A DNA stretch of 64,000 nt from an uncultured Lachnospiraceae bacterium (GTDB lineage Bacteria > Bacillota > Clostridia > Lachnospirales > Lachnospiraceae). A program made the translations under genes and the position numbers. The stretch is taken from the NCBI GenBank assembly GCA_947626795.1, contig CANQTH010000004.1, positions 1 to 64,000 of the forward strand. Direction: 5' to 3'. The notes beneath the pieces were generated by a model. The model searched no databases and was not told where the DNA came from. It was given only the letters and a program-made list of their open reading frames with translations. Below are positions 1 through 9,329 of the stretch, piece by piece; within the stretch, counting starts at the first letter, position 1, and each line of letters starts with the position of its first letter.

Positions 1-78
1 GGTTTTTTCTGTAAGCTAAAGCGGCTGTTATCACACCTGCATAGCAGGTGGTTTATTAAAAGACTGCCTTACAAGAAG

Positions 79-106
79 AAAGGCTGCCTTTTCCAAAGCA
101 GCCTTT
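79..106. terminator. Hairpin AAAGGCTGC/GCAGCCTTT, possible bidirectional intrinsic terminator
   Basis: 9-bp perfect inverted repeat (79-87 / 98-106) with flanking T/A-rich sequence. Confidence 0.5.
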
Positions 107-587
107 CCTCATTTGTATCTACGGCGGCCGAACGTTCGCAGAGCGCGCTCCCAGCCGCTTTTTCTTTTGTCTTCCATCGCTCTTTTGTATATGCTGTCCT
201 TCGTACTTTTATGACTTCTTTTGAAACTTCTGCGCAGCTATCTTTTGCAAAGATCTTTTGCAGATCGAAAACTTTATTCTGAAAGTACCCCAAAATGCCG
301 TTTCCTGCAATTTTGACTCCTAGCAAAGCTAGGTGGGCGACCGCAACCTCTCTTCTGCCTTCCGCTGCACAATGACGGCCTGACATCCAATCGGCAATAT
401 AGGAATCCCATGAACGTAAATGTAGGTTCAAAATAGCAGGGTATCGAACATCCCAGGAATACTTCCTGACGGATAAGATTATACTCTATTATGCCCCGAT
501 TATCAACTAAAAATTAATGTAAAATTGTTACATTATAACGATTTATATACCGATTCAGCCTTCGGCTTCATCATTACGGAATCCGGC

Positions 588-3029
588 TCATTCCAGATCG
601 GCTTCCGGCCTCGCCGCTGCGGGATCCGCCTGGCTCCCAGACGCATCCTGCTCCGTCCCGCCTGCCTGGGCTTCCGCCCCAGACGCCGGAGAATCTTGCC
701 CGCCCGGATCTGAATCCTGCCCGGCCTCGTCAGGCAAATCTTCCGACGTCTCAGGATCGATCAAGGCCGCTTTCTGGCCGCCTCCGCCCGGATCCTGCGG
801 GCTTTCCTGGCCCGTCGGCTCCGTTGGCGTATTCAGATCCGCCGGATCTGTCACCGTGTTCTGGTCTGCCGACGCATTCGGGTTCGCCAGCGCGTTCGGC
901 TCCGCCGCATTTGTCGGCGCATTCGGATCCGCCGGGTCTGTCGGCGTATTTGGATCCGTCGGGTCTGTCGGCGTATTTGGATCCGTCGGGTTCGTCGGCG
1001 TGTTCGGATCCGTCGGCGTATTCGGATCTGTCGGGTCTGTCGGCGTATCCGGATCTGCCGGCTTCTTGACGGTCAACGTAAATTCCGCCGTGGCTACTGC
1101 TTCGCTGTTATTCGGGTTCACAGCCGTGTAAGTGATGGTATAAGTCCCTTCCGCCGTGAATGCCGCCTTTCCGTCCACGATCGCCGGGATGTCCGCGATC
1201 GCCTTCCCATCCGCGTCGATTCCTATGATGGACGCCGTCAACGGGAGTTCCGAAAGATCCGGCAGGGACGCCGTCACCTTATCGTATACGTCATACGGCA
1301 CGGACACTTCCGCTTCCTTTAACTTGTCCTCGCCGATCGTGATCTGCGGGATCCTCGTGTCGGTCACAAGGACTGTCATCTTCTTCGTCCTGACCGCCGC
1401 TTCGTTATTCGGGTTGCTTACGCGGTATGCCACCACGTATTTCCCGGCCTTGTTAAATGCATACTTCTTCGCCTCGCGTGAGGTGATCGCCGTAAATTCC
1501 TCATCCCCCGGGCTCTTTACCTGGATGGAGATCCTCGATGTCACGTTCCTGCCGCAGAGCAGGCTCGCCTTCACGTCTTTCTTTAAGTTCAGGACGGTTC
1601 CGTACTCGACTTCCCGCTTGGAGACGATTCCTTCAAAGACTGGCTTCTTCGTGTCCTTCACGCTCACCGTCATGACCTTCTCCGCGACCGCCTTCTTATT
1701 ATATGGGTTCGCCACGGAATATTTCACGCGGTAAGTCCCGGTCTTCGCGAACTTGTATTTCTTATACTTGCTCTCGCTCAGCTTCGCGTAATTCTTTTTT
1801 CCCGGCGCCTTGGCCCGGATCACGATCTTCGATGTCAGATCCTTCCCGGACACCAGCTTCGCGCTGATCCCTTTCTTCAGATTCTTCGTCGCGTTGTACT
1901 CCGCCGACAGCTTGGAAGTCACGCCCTGCAGCTTTGGCTTCTTCGTATCCTGCACCTTGATGCTCGTCGTGGCCTTCGTCTCAAGCCCGTTGTTCGGATT
2001 TGTCACATAATAATTGATCTTATATGTCCCTAATTTCTTTAATCGTAATTTACTGCCTTTGTATGCCTTTTCCTCCTTGGATCCGGGGTAAATTACTTTA
2101 ATCCTGATTTTATTTGTTAAATTTTCCCCGGTAGAATTGGATGCCTTCACTCCTTTTTTAATATTAAACGTGGAATTATATTCCTTTTTGAGGCTCTTTT
2201 TCACCCCTTTTATCGCCGCTTTTCCCATGTCTTTGACGGTATATACGACGTCCGCGTAAGCCGTCCGGCCCAATGCGTCGGTGACGCGGTATGTAACCCG
2301 ATAGCTTCCAATCCGGTTCGTGTCGACATTCCCGGCGTAGGCCAACTGCCCGGTAATGTCGTTTCCAAGCGAATCCGCCGCCGTAATGCCCACATACGGC
2401 TGGAACGGCGTCCCGTAAGCAATCTCCGTCGCCGCGCCGCCCGTATTGATGGAAGGCATCGCCGAGCGGTACGGGTTGCCTGGCGCGGGATCGGTCGGAT
2501 CCCATCCTTCCTTCACGTTCGCCACCTTGATCGCCGCGGGCTTCCCAAGCGGGTCGTCCGCCGCCGAGCCATATATGATCTTCACGGTCGTCCCAAGCGG
2601 GCAGTTGTCGTAGATCCACTTGGCGTCCGCCACGGTCAGCCGGACGCATCCGTGGGACGCCGTCGTTCCGAGCTTATTGTATTCGCGATAGGACTGGGAC
2701 GCGAGGTCGCCGTTCCGGTAATACCATACGGAATGGAACAGGACGCCGCCGTGTATCCTCGTGCAGTACTGTCCGTAAGACGGGCCGTCCAAGGTATGCC
2801 ATCTGTATTTTGCCGGCGTGCTGAACGTCCCGATCGGCGTATCGTTCCCGCAGGAACATACAAAGGCGCGTTCCGGCGTCCCGTCGCTGCGGAACACGGT
2901 GACGACGTTCGTCCCCTTGTTCACCCGCAGCCAGTAATTCCCCGCCGCCTTCGCCTCGCCTCTGGGGAACAGCACGGCCGCCGCAACCCACAAAAGCAAA
3001 AGGGGTACCAATATTCTTTTTCTCTTCAT
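588..3029 (-). CDS. Secreted L,D-transpeptidase (YkuD) with tandem Ig-like repeats and a Pro/Thr/Asp-rich acidic C-terminal tail
   Basis: N-terminal signal peptide; HGGVLFHSVWY and SHGCVRLTVADAKWIYD catalytic motif of YkuD; repeated DTKKPxLxGV...NPNN units; PTDPNTPTDP repeats. Confidence 0.9.
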   Translation of the reverse strand: MKRKRILVPLLLLWVAAAVLFPRGEAKAAGNYWLRVNKGTNVVTVFRSDGTPERAFVCSCGNDTPIGTFSTPAKYRWHTLDGPSYGQYCTRIHGGVLFHSVWYYRNGDLASQSYREYNKLGTTASHGCVRLTVADAKWIYDNCPLGTTVKIIYGSAADDPLGKPAAIKVANVKEGWDPTDPAPGNPYRSAMPSINTGGAATEIAYGTPFQPYVGITAADSLGNDITGQLAYAGNVDTNRIGSYRVTYRVTDALGRTAYADVVYTVKDMGKAAIKGVKKSLKKEYNSTFNIKKGVKASNSTGENLTNKIRIKVIYPGSKEEKAYKGSKLRLKKLGTYKINYYVTNPNNGLETKATTSIKVQDTKKPKLQGVTSKLSAEYNATKNLKKGISAKLVSGKDLTSKIVIRAKAPGKKNYAKLSESKYKKYKFAKTGTYRVKYSVANPYNKKAVAEKVMTVSVKDTKKPVFEGIVSKREVEYGTVLNLKKDVKASLLCGRNVTSRISIQVKSPGDEEFTAITSREAKKYAFNKAGKYVVAYRVSNPNNEAAVRTKKMTVLVTDTRIPQITIGEDKLKEAEVSVPYDVYDKVTASLPDLSELPLTASIIGIDADGKAIADIPAIVDGKAAFTAEGTYTITYTAVNPNNSEAVATAEFTLTVKKPADPDTPTDPTDPNTPTDPNTPTNPTDPNTPTDPTDPNTPTDPADPNAPTNAAEPNALANPNASADQNTVTDPADLNTPTEPTGQESPQDPGGGGQKAALIDPETSEDLPDEAGQDSDPGGQDSPASGAEAQAGGTEQDASGSQADPAAARPEADLE

Positions 3030-3580
3030 GTCTGCCTCCTATCATGCGCTTTTCTTCCTGCGGCAGCAAGCCGTGCGGCCATGCCCGCATGGGCAATCCG
3101 GCAAACGCCGCGAGAGCCAGATCCTAAGCCCCTTGGGGCGCGCAAGCAAGCGTATGCCCGCAAGCCTGCCGCCAGGCGGTCCGGCTTATGACGAAAGAAA
3201 GCCCGCGAAGCGCGCCCGCTATCGTCCCGGAAGCCGTCAAAAGCGCGTCCTTCCGCCGGGCGCGAGCCGCCGCTTCCATGCGGGATCCTGCCAACACAAG
3301 CATATGTACATAACCGTCCAGCCTCCGGCCTTCCTGTCACGGAATCCATTCATTCCAAACCGCCTCCGGCCCTGGGCTAAATGGCTGCGATGAGGCCATA
3401 TCCCTGCCTCTTCTACCATATCTTGTATGACAAGCGTTTTTGACGTACAAATCCATGTCTATCATAAGGATATCCTTTTGCCCTGTCTTTGTCAATGTTT
3501 TTTTGCCAATGAGACAAAAATCCGGGCAAAACGACAGCAAAAAAATATGCGCTTCGCGGGCTTCCCATTCCAGCCGCCCT

Positions 3581-3970
3581 TTAGAACGACGAAAACGGCG
3601 CGGGAAACAGCTCACCAAGGGTCATGACGCGGTAATCCCGTTCGTCCGCCGCCATGATGACCCGGAACGCGTCCGGATCGCAAAATTCCGACAGAACCTG
3701 CCTGCACACGCCGCACGGGGACAGGTACCTGCCGTCCCCTCCCGTTATGGCGATCGCCTCGAATTGCCGTTCCCCTTCGGAAACCGCCTTGAACACCGCC
3801 GTCCTCTCCGCGCAGTTCGTTGCGGAAAAGCTGGCGTTTTCCACATTGCACCCCGTATAGACCTTCCCGCTCCTGCCTAAGAGCGCGGCCCCCACCCGGA
3901 ATTTTGAGTAAGGCGCGTACGCCTCCTCCCTCGCCTGGACCGCCCGCGCGGCCAATTCACGGTCTTCCAT
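3581..3970 (-). CDS. cdd: Cytidine deaminase
   Basis: CNVENASFSATNCAERTA and PCGVCRQVLSEF zinc-binding motifs. Confidence 0.93.
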   Translation of the reverse strand: MEDRELAARAVQAREEAYAPYSKFRVGAALLGRSGKVYTGCNVENASFSATNCAERTAVFKAVSEGERQFEAIAITGGDGRYLSPCGVCRQVLSEFCDPDAFRVIMAADERDYRVMTLGELFPAPFSSF

Positions 3971-4188
3971 CTGCGTCCCTCCTTCATCTTACGCCCGATT
4001 TTCCCTATTCTTTTTCATTTTATCGGAAGGCAGGTAAAAAATCCATGTCCTATCCCTTAATTTTTTATTAAAATATGAACTTTTCATAAATTTATTGTTT
4101 TTTCCCTTGAAAATATGCTATCATAGACAAATGATGAAAAAAATAACGAAAAAATTGTTACAAGAAATTTATCAAAGGGGGACGAAGT

Positions 4189-5553
4189 ATGAAAGCAAAT
4201 TATTTTTGTGAGGTCACGCCCGAAATCGCCCATTTAGCCGAATTAAGCAAACAGGCCGCCACGATCGACCCGGAGCTTTTCTCAAAATACGACGTCAAGC
4301 GCGGCCTGCGCGACGTAAACGGAAAAGGCGTCCTGGTGGGACTGACGGAAATCTCCGACGTCAACGCCACCAAGATTGTGGACGGGCAGTCCGTCCCCGC
4401 GCCCGGCGAGCTTTATTACCGGGGCTATAATGTAAAGGATATCATCCGTGGGATTTCCGAGTCTTCCCATTTTGGATTTGAGGAATGCACCTACCTCCTT
4501 CTGTTCGGGAAGCTCCCGACCCGGGAGGAGCTGGATTCCTTCTGCGGGCAGCTCGCGAAATACCGCACGCTCCCCGTCGACTTCGTGCGGGACATCATCA
4601 TGAAGGCCCCGAGCCACGACATGATGAATACGCTGGCGCGCAGCGTCCTCACGCTGTATTCTTACGACGAACATGCGGACGACATCTCCATCGCCAACGT
4701 GCTGCGGCAGAGCCTGGAGCTGATCAGCCTCTTCCCCCTGCTCTCGGTATACGGGTACCATGCGTACCGCCATTACCATGACGGCGCGAGCCTCTTCATC
4801 CACACGCCCGAGCCGAACTTGTCCACCGCGGAGACGATCCTCCATATCCTGCGCCCGGACAGCAAATATTCGCCGCTCGAAGCCAAGCTGCTCGACATCG
4901 CGCTGATCCTGCACATGGAACACGGCGGCGGCAACAACTCCACTTTCACGACGCACCTGGTATCCTCTTCCGGCACGGATACATATTCCGTCATCGCCGC
5001 GTCCTTAGGCTCTCTGAAAGGCCCGAAGCACGGCGGCGCGAACATCAAGGTCGTCAAGATGTTCGAGGACATGAAGGCGCACGTGCATGACTGGAAGGAC
5101 GAGGACGCCATCTGCGCGTACCTGTCCGACCTTTTGAATAAGAAGGCGTTCGACCACGCGGGGCTGATCTACGGGATGGGACATGCGGTATATTCCCTCT
5201 CCGACCCGCGCGCGGAGCTGTTCCGCACTTTCGTGGAGCGCCTTTCCAAAGAAAAAGGGCGGGAAGAGGAATTTGCCCTCTACTCCGCCGTAGAGCGGCT
5301 CGCGCCCCAGATCATCGCAAAAGAGCGGAAGATCTACAAAGGCGTAAGCCCGAACGTGGACTTTTTCTCCGGCTTTGCCTACAGTATGCTGAACCTGCCG
5401 CTTGAGCTTTACACCCCGATCTTCGCCATCGCGAGGATCTCCGGCTGGTGCGCGCACCGCCTCGAAGAATTGAGCTACAACGGGAAGATCATGCGCCCTG
5501 CGTACAAAAATGTGCAGGAACACCGCGCTTACATCCCCATGGCGGAGCGCTGA
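4189..5553 (+). CDS. Citrate synthase / 2-methylcitrate synthase family
   Basis: LYYRGYNVKDIIRG, HGGGNNSTFTTHLVSSSGTD, GPKHGGAN, GMGHAVYSLSDPRAE motifs; RBS AAGGGGGACGAAGT. Confidence 0.92.
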   Translation: MKANYFCEVTPEIAHLAELSKQAATIDPELFSKYDVKRGLRDVNGKGVLVGLTEISDVNATKIVDGQSVPAPGELYYRGYNVKDIIRGISESSHFGFEECTYLLLFGKLPTREELDSFCGQLAKYRTLPVDFVRDIIMKAPSHDMMNTLARSVLTLYSYDEHADDISIANVLRQSLELISLFPLLSVYGYHAYRHYHDGASLFIHTPEPNLSTAETILHILRPDSKYSPLEAKLLDIALILHMEHGGGNNSTFTTHLVSSSGTDTYSVIAASLGSLKGPKHGGANIKVVKMFEDMKAHVHDWKDEDAICAYLSDLLNKKAFDHAGLIYGMGHAVYSLSDPRAELFRTFVERLSKEKGREEEFALYSAVERLAPQIIAKERKIYKGVSPNVDFFSGFAYSMLNLPLELYTPIFAIARISGWCAHRLEELSYNGKIMRPAYKNVQEHRAYIPMAER

Positions 5554-5660
5554 CCGCCGGGGCCTGCGCCCGCGTCCCCATGGCGGAACGCCGATCGCCA
5601 AAGCCTGCTCTCCTCCCGCATCCCCATGGCAGGGCGCTGATCACCAGAACCTGCGCTTCG
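5535..5660. repeat. Three degenerate ~41-46 bp tandem copies (CCCATGGCGGAGCGCTGA-CGCC...GCCTGC) spanning the end of the citrate synthase gene and the end of the convergent ORF
   Basis: TCCCCATGGC recurs at ~5534, 5575 and 5621 with similar flanks. Confidence 0.75.
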
Positions 5661-5976
5661 CCCGGTTCATGCTCACGTAAAACCATACGCATACCACGAG
5701 GAAGAGCAGCACGAGCGCGCGCATAACCCAGGGAAGCGGCGTGACAAGGTCGTTATAGAGGCCGACCGCGCCGAACACCGCCGCGATCCCGCCCATCAGG
5801 ACGATGCGCCCGAAAATATAATCGATATAGCCCTGCACGTCCCGCATGGACGCGGCCGGGCGGCTTCCCATGAGCCAACTGCTCAACTGCCTCGTCCGCT
5901 TCATGCGCACGGCCCCGTAGACAATATAAAGCCCGTACCCCAAGATGACTACGTCGAACAATGCCATCATCTGCAT
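5641..5976 (-). CDS. Small membrane protein of unknown function
   Basis: 111-aa ORF with three hydrophobic segments; AAAGGAAATG upstream. Confidence 0.65.
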   Translation of the reverse strand: MQMMALFDVVILGYGLYIVYGAVRMKRTRQLSSWLMGSRPAASMRDVQGYIDYIFGRIVLMGGIAAVFGAVGLYNDLVTPLPWVMRALVLLFLVVCVWFYVSMNRAKRRFW

Positions 5977-6137
5977 TTTACATCATTTCCTTTCTTTTTG
6001 TATTGAATGCCTGGTAATACATTATACCTTCTGCAGGAAAAGATTGCAAATGATATTTCTAAAGAAAATGATTGAAACTTCTCATTACATGGTGTAAAAT
6101 GGAAATATAAATTTTGTAATTACAAGGAGCGATACGA

Positions 6138-6509
6138 ATGGAAAACGTAAAAATCTTAATCTGCGATGATTCCATACTGGCCCGCAAGCAGCTAAAGGAC
6201 ATCATCCTTTCCTATGGTTATACCGATTTCATAGAGGCTTCCAACGGACAGGAAGCGATCGAATTGTACAAGGAGCATAAGCCTGACCTGGCATTTTTGG
6301 ATATCGTGATGCCGATCAAGGACGGCGTGGAAGCCATCAAGGAGATCCGCGCGTTCGACCCCAAGGCTTACATCATCATCGTTTCCTCTGTCGGCACGCA
6401 GACGCAGCTCAAAAACGCGATCCTGGAAGGAGCCAAGGATTTTGTGCAAAAGCCTTACGTGGATTCCGCCATCACGGAGATTTTGAAAAGACGTTTTGAA
6501 GGGAGATAA
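6138..6509 (+). CDS. CheY-like single-domain response regulator
   Basis: ILICDDS...DLAFLDIVMP...IIIVSSVG...KPYVD receiver motifs. Confidence 0.93.
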   Translation: MENVKILICDDSILARKQLKDIILSYGYTDFIEASNGQEAIELYKEHKPDLAFLDIVMPIKDGVEAIKEIRAFDPKAYIIIVSSVGTQTQLKNAILEGAKDFVQKPYVDSAITEILKRRFEGR

Positions 6510-6515
6510 TCTGTT

Positions 6516-7580
6516 ATGCATACGCAGTTTTTCGGCAATTTCTTGCTCAACAAAGGAGTCATTACTCCCGAACAATTGATAGACGCGCTCAAGGTGCAGG
6601 CATATGCGCACAAAAAGTTCGGCACGCTGGCGATCCATTCCGGCTATATGTCCGCGTCGGAAGTGGAGGACGTCTATATCACCCAGACGCACTTTGACAA
6701 GCATTTCGGGGAGCTTGCAACGGAGCTTGGATATCTCTCCGCCGACCAGGTGGACGAGTTGTTGGATACCCAGCTTCCGGATTATATGCTTTTGGGGCAG
6801 ATCCTCGTAGAGCAGAAGATCATCACCCGCATAGAGTTCGAGAACCTGATCGCGGAATATCAGTCCGCTTACGAGATCTATGACCTGGACTTGATCGACG
6901 AGCAAAAAGATATGGTAGAAAAGCTTTTGGCGAATTTTTACCTGCCGGAGGATGCGCCTTACTCTCAGAACATCCTCTCCTACCTCACGCTCTTTTTCAA
7001 TAACCTGGTGCGTTTTATCGGCGAGGATTTCACGCCGCTGAATATCATCGTCCTGCCGGAGGTTCCGACGAATTTCTGCGTCTCGCAGGATGTGGAAGGC
7101 TCGTTCTCCTTCCTCTCTGCGCTGGACATGGAGCCGGAGACGGCCGTCGCCTTCGCGAGCAGGTATATGAACGAGGAATTGACCGAAATGGACGAATATG
7201 TGCGCGCTTCCATGGAGGACTTCTTAAATCTGCATAACGGGCTTTTCTCCGTGAATATGTCAAACGACTTTTCGATGGAGCTGCATTTGCATCCCCCTGT
7301 CATAAACGAGCATACGACGCTGGCGACGGAATCCCCCTCGTATCTCCTTCCGATCATATACTCTTTCGGGACGATCAACTTTATCTTTTCCGTAAAGATG
7401 TCCGCATCGCTCGAAGATATCCCCGCAGCGGGAGAATCCGATACGCAAGGCGCGGACGGGCCGGAAAGCGGATCGGATCGATCGGAAGCCGCTCCGGAAG
7501 AGACGCCGGATCGATCTGAAGCCGCTCCGGAAGAGACGCCGGATCGATCGGAAGCCGCTCTGGAAGAGATGCCGGACTGA
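6516..7580 (+). CDS. Protein with N-terminal MshEN/T2SSE_N-like repeats and a CheX/CheC-like C-terminal domain; tandem DRSEAAPEETP tail
   Basis: FGNFLLNKGVITPEQLIDAL and LLGQILVEQKIITRIEFENLI resemble MshEN-type modules; the second half resembles CheX; immediately follows the CheY gene. Confidence 0.6.
   Translation: MHTQFFGNFLLNKGVITPEQLIDALKVQAYAHKKFGTLAIHSGYMSASEVEDVYITQTHFDKHFGELATELGYLSADQVDELLDTQLPDYMLLGQILVEQKIITRIEFENLIAEYQSAYEIYDLDLIDEQKDMVEKLLANFYLPEDAPYSQNILSYLTLFFNNLVRFIGEDFTPLNIIVLPEVPTNFCVSQDVEGSFSFLSALDMEPETAVAFASRYMNEELTEMDEYVRASMEDFLNLHNGLFSVNMSNDFSMELHLHPPVINEHTTLATESPSYLLPIIYSFGTINFIFSVKMSASLEDIPAAGESDTQGADGPESGSDRSEAAPEETPDRSEAAPEETPDRSEAALEEMPD
7474..7578 (+). repeat. 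In-frame 33-bp tandem repeat x3 (DRSEAAPEETP)
   Basis: GATCGATCGGAAGCCGCTCCGGAAGAGACGCCG repeated three times. Confidence 0.9.
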
Positions 7581-7702
7581 TCCCAAGATATCGTCTGTTC
7601 CGATCCGAATCTCTGCGCGGCCCAGTTTCAGCCGACGCAAACGTGCCATTGGCGCACGGCGTCCTAGAATGCTGTGCGGGTGTTCACAGCCGCAGGAAAA
7701 AC

Positions 7703-7740
7703 AAATCCCCCGCCCTTCCCGGGCGGGGGATTTGCTTTTC
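7703..7740. terminator. Strong intrinsic terminator between convergent genes
   Basis: Perfect stem AAATCCCCCGCCC/GGGCGGGGGATTT (7703-7715 / 7721-7733) with T-tracts on both sides. Confidence 0.85.
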
Positions 7741-7752
7741 CTGCTTCTTTTC

Positions 7753-9237
7753 TCAGATCTTCAAAAAGCCCTTCACGGCCTCCTGCATCTGATCCGCCTC
7801 GCAGACTGCCGTATGGACGACCGGAGCCGTGCGGATCTCTTCCACCGCCTGCGGGGCCTTTACCTTCGAGATCGCCTCCAATTCGTCGATCAGCTCAAAA
7901 TCCGGCTTATCGCCGTATTTTTTCGGATCGATCGCGGACATGACGCTCTTCGTGAACTTGTAAGGGCTTGCCGTGGAGACGATGACCGTCTTCGTCAGAT
8001 CTTTGGTCTCTTTCTTGTATTTCTCATAAACGGCCGCCGCCACCGCCGTATGCGTGTCGATCACATAGCCGGACTCCTGGTAAATCTTTCGGATCGCCTC
8101 CGCCGTCTCTTCCTCGCTGGCGTAATTCCCGTAAAAATCCGCCAACTGCCGACGCATCCCTTCCGTGATCTCGTACCGCCCCGTTTCCTGCAGCGAGCGC
8201 ATCAGGGCGGCGTTCGCCTGCGCGTCGTCTCCCGCGATGCGGTAGATCAGCCGCTCCAGGTTGCTGGAGACGAGGATATCCATCGAAGGGGACGACGTCA
8301 GGATAAATTCCCGGTTCTTGTCATATGTACCCGTCGAGAAGAAGTCGTACAGCACCTTGTTCTCATTGGACGCGCAGATCAGCTTCGCGATGGGGACGCC
8401 CATGTTCTTCGCATAAAACGCAGCCAGAATGTTCCCGAAATTCCCGGTCGGGACAACGACGTTGATCTTCTCCCCCTCCCGGATATCGCCGGACTTGATC
8501 ATCCTGGCATAAGCGTAGGCATAATACGCCACCTGCGGGACAAGGCGGCCGATATTGATCGAATTTGCCGACGAGAACTGATAGCCCGCGTCCGCCATCT
8601 CCTTCGCCAACTCTGCATCGGAAAACATCTGCTTCACCCCGGCCTGCGCCTGGTCGAAATTCCCGTTGATCCCCACGACGAAGGTATTCGCCCCCTTCTG
8701 CGTCACCATCTGCCGCTTCTGGATGGGGCTTACGCCGTCTTTCGGATAGAACACGACGATCTTCGTCCCCTCCACGTCCGCGAAGCCCGCCAGGGCCGCT
8801 TTCCCGGTATCGCCGGACGTGGCCGTCAGGATGACGATCTCGTTCCCCACGTTATTCTTCCTCGCCGCCGTCGTCAAGAGGTGCGGGAGGATCGAAAGCG
8901 CCATGTCCTTGAACGCGATCGTCCTGCCGTGGAACAATTCCAGGTAATAAGCCCCCTGCGCAGCCACAAGCGGCGCGATCTCCTCCGTGTCGAATTTCTC
9001 ATCATAGGCGTTCCGGATGCACGCTTTCAGCTCTTCCTCCGTATAATCCGTAAGGAACAGCTTCATGACCTCGTACGCCGTCTCCTGGTATGTCATCCCC
9101 GCCAGCTTCCCGACCGGGACGTCCAGCTTCGGGATCTGCTCCGGCACAAACAGCCCGCCGTCTGACGCGAGGCCCTGCATCACCGCCTGGGAGGCCGTCG
9201 CTTTCTCTTCCTGATTCCTTGTGCTTACATATAACAT
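7753..9237 (-). CDS. thrC: Threonine synthase
   Basis: MLYVSTRNQEEKATASQAVMQGLASDGGLFVPE; FHGRTIAFKDMALSILPHLL; TATSGDTGKAALAGF PLP-enzyme motifs; start chosen at the internal ATG with RBS. Confidence 0.95.
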   Translation of the reverse strand: MLYVSTRNQEEKATASQAVMQGLASDGGLFVPEQIPKLDVPVGKLAGMTYQETAYEVMKLFLTDYTEEELKACIRNAYDEKFDTEEIAPLVAAQGAYYLELFHGRTIAFKDMALSILPHLLTTAARKNNVGNEIVILTATSGDTGKAALAGFADVEGTKIVVFYPKDGVSPIQKRQMVTQKGANTFVVGINGNFDQAQAGVKQMFSDAELAKEMADAGYQFSSANSINIGRLVPQVAYYAYAYARMIKSGDIREGEKINVVVPTGNFGNILAAFYAKNMGVPIAKLICASNENKVLYDFFSTGTYDKNREFILTSSPSMDILVSSNLERLIYRIAGDDAQANAALMRSLQETGRYEITEGMRRQLADFYGNYASEEETAEAIRKIYQESGYVIDTHTAVAAAVYEKYKKETKDLTKTVIVSTASPYKFTKSVMSAIDPKKYGDKPDFELIDELEAISKVKAPQAVEEIRTAPVVHTAVCEADQMQEAVKGFLKI

Positions 9238-9329
9238 AGTATTTCCCATCCTTTGCTTCTTCGTATGATGTCCCGCGTCCGGAACACACTCAATTATAGA
9301 ATCTTTCCGGGATTCTGTCAATCATCCAT

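Noticed and set aside
824-1131. Repetitive plus-strand ORFs (GLSAYLDPS..., GSVGVFGSV...) that look like structural repeats
   Set aside because: Antisense of the PTDPNTPTDP tail of the L,D-transpeptidase; artefact of repeat DNA.
3026-3580. Several small ORFs in the L,D-transpeptidase/cdd intergenic region
   Set aside because: Mutually overlapping, low-complexity, no RBS; region also contains a decayed copy of the intergenic repeat family.
7669-9165. 498-aa plus-strand ORF
   Set aside because: Fully antisense to thrC, whose protein has clear family motifs; the open antisense frame is a codon-bias artefact of a GC-rich genome.
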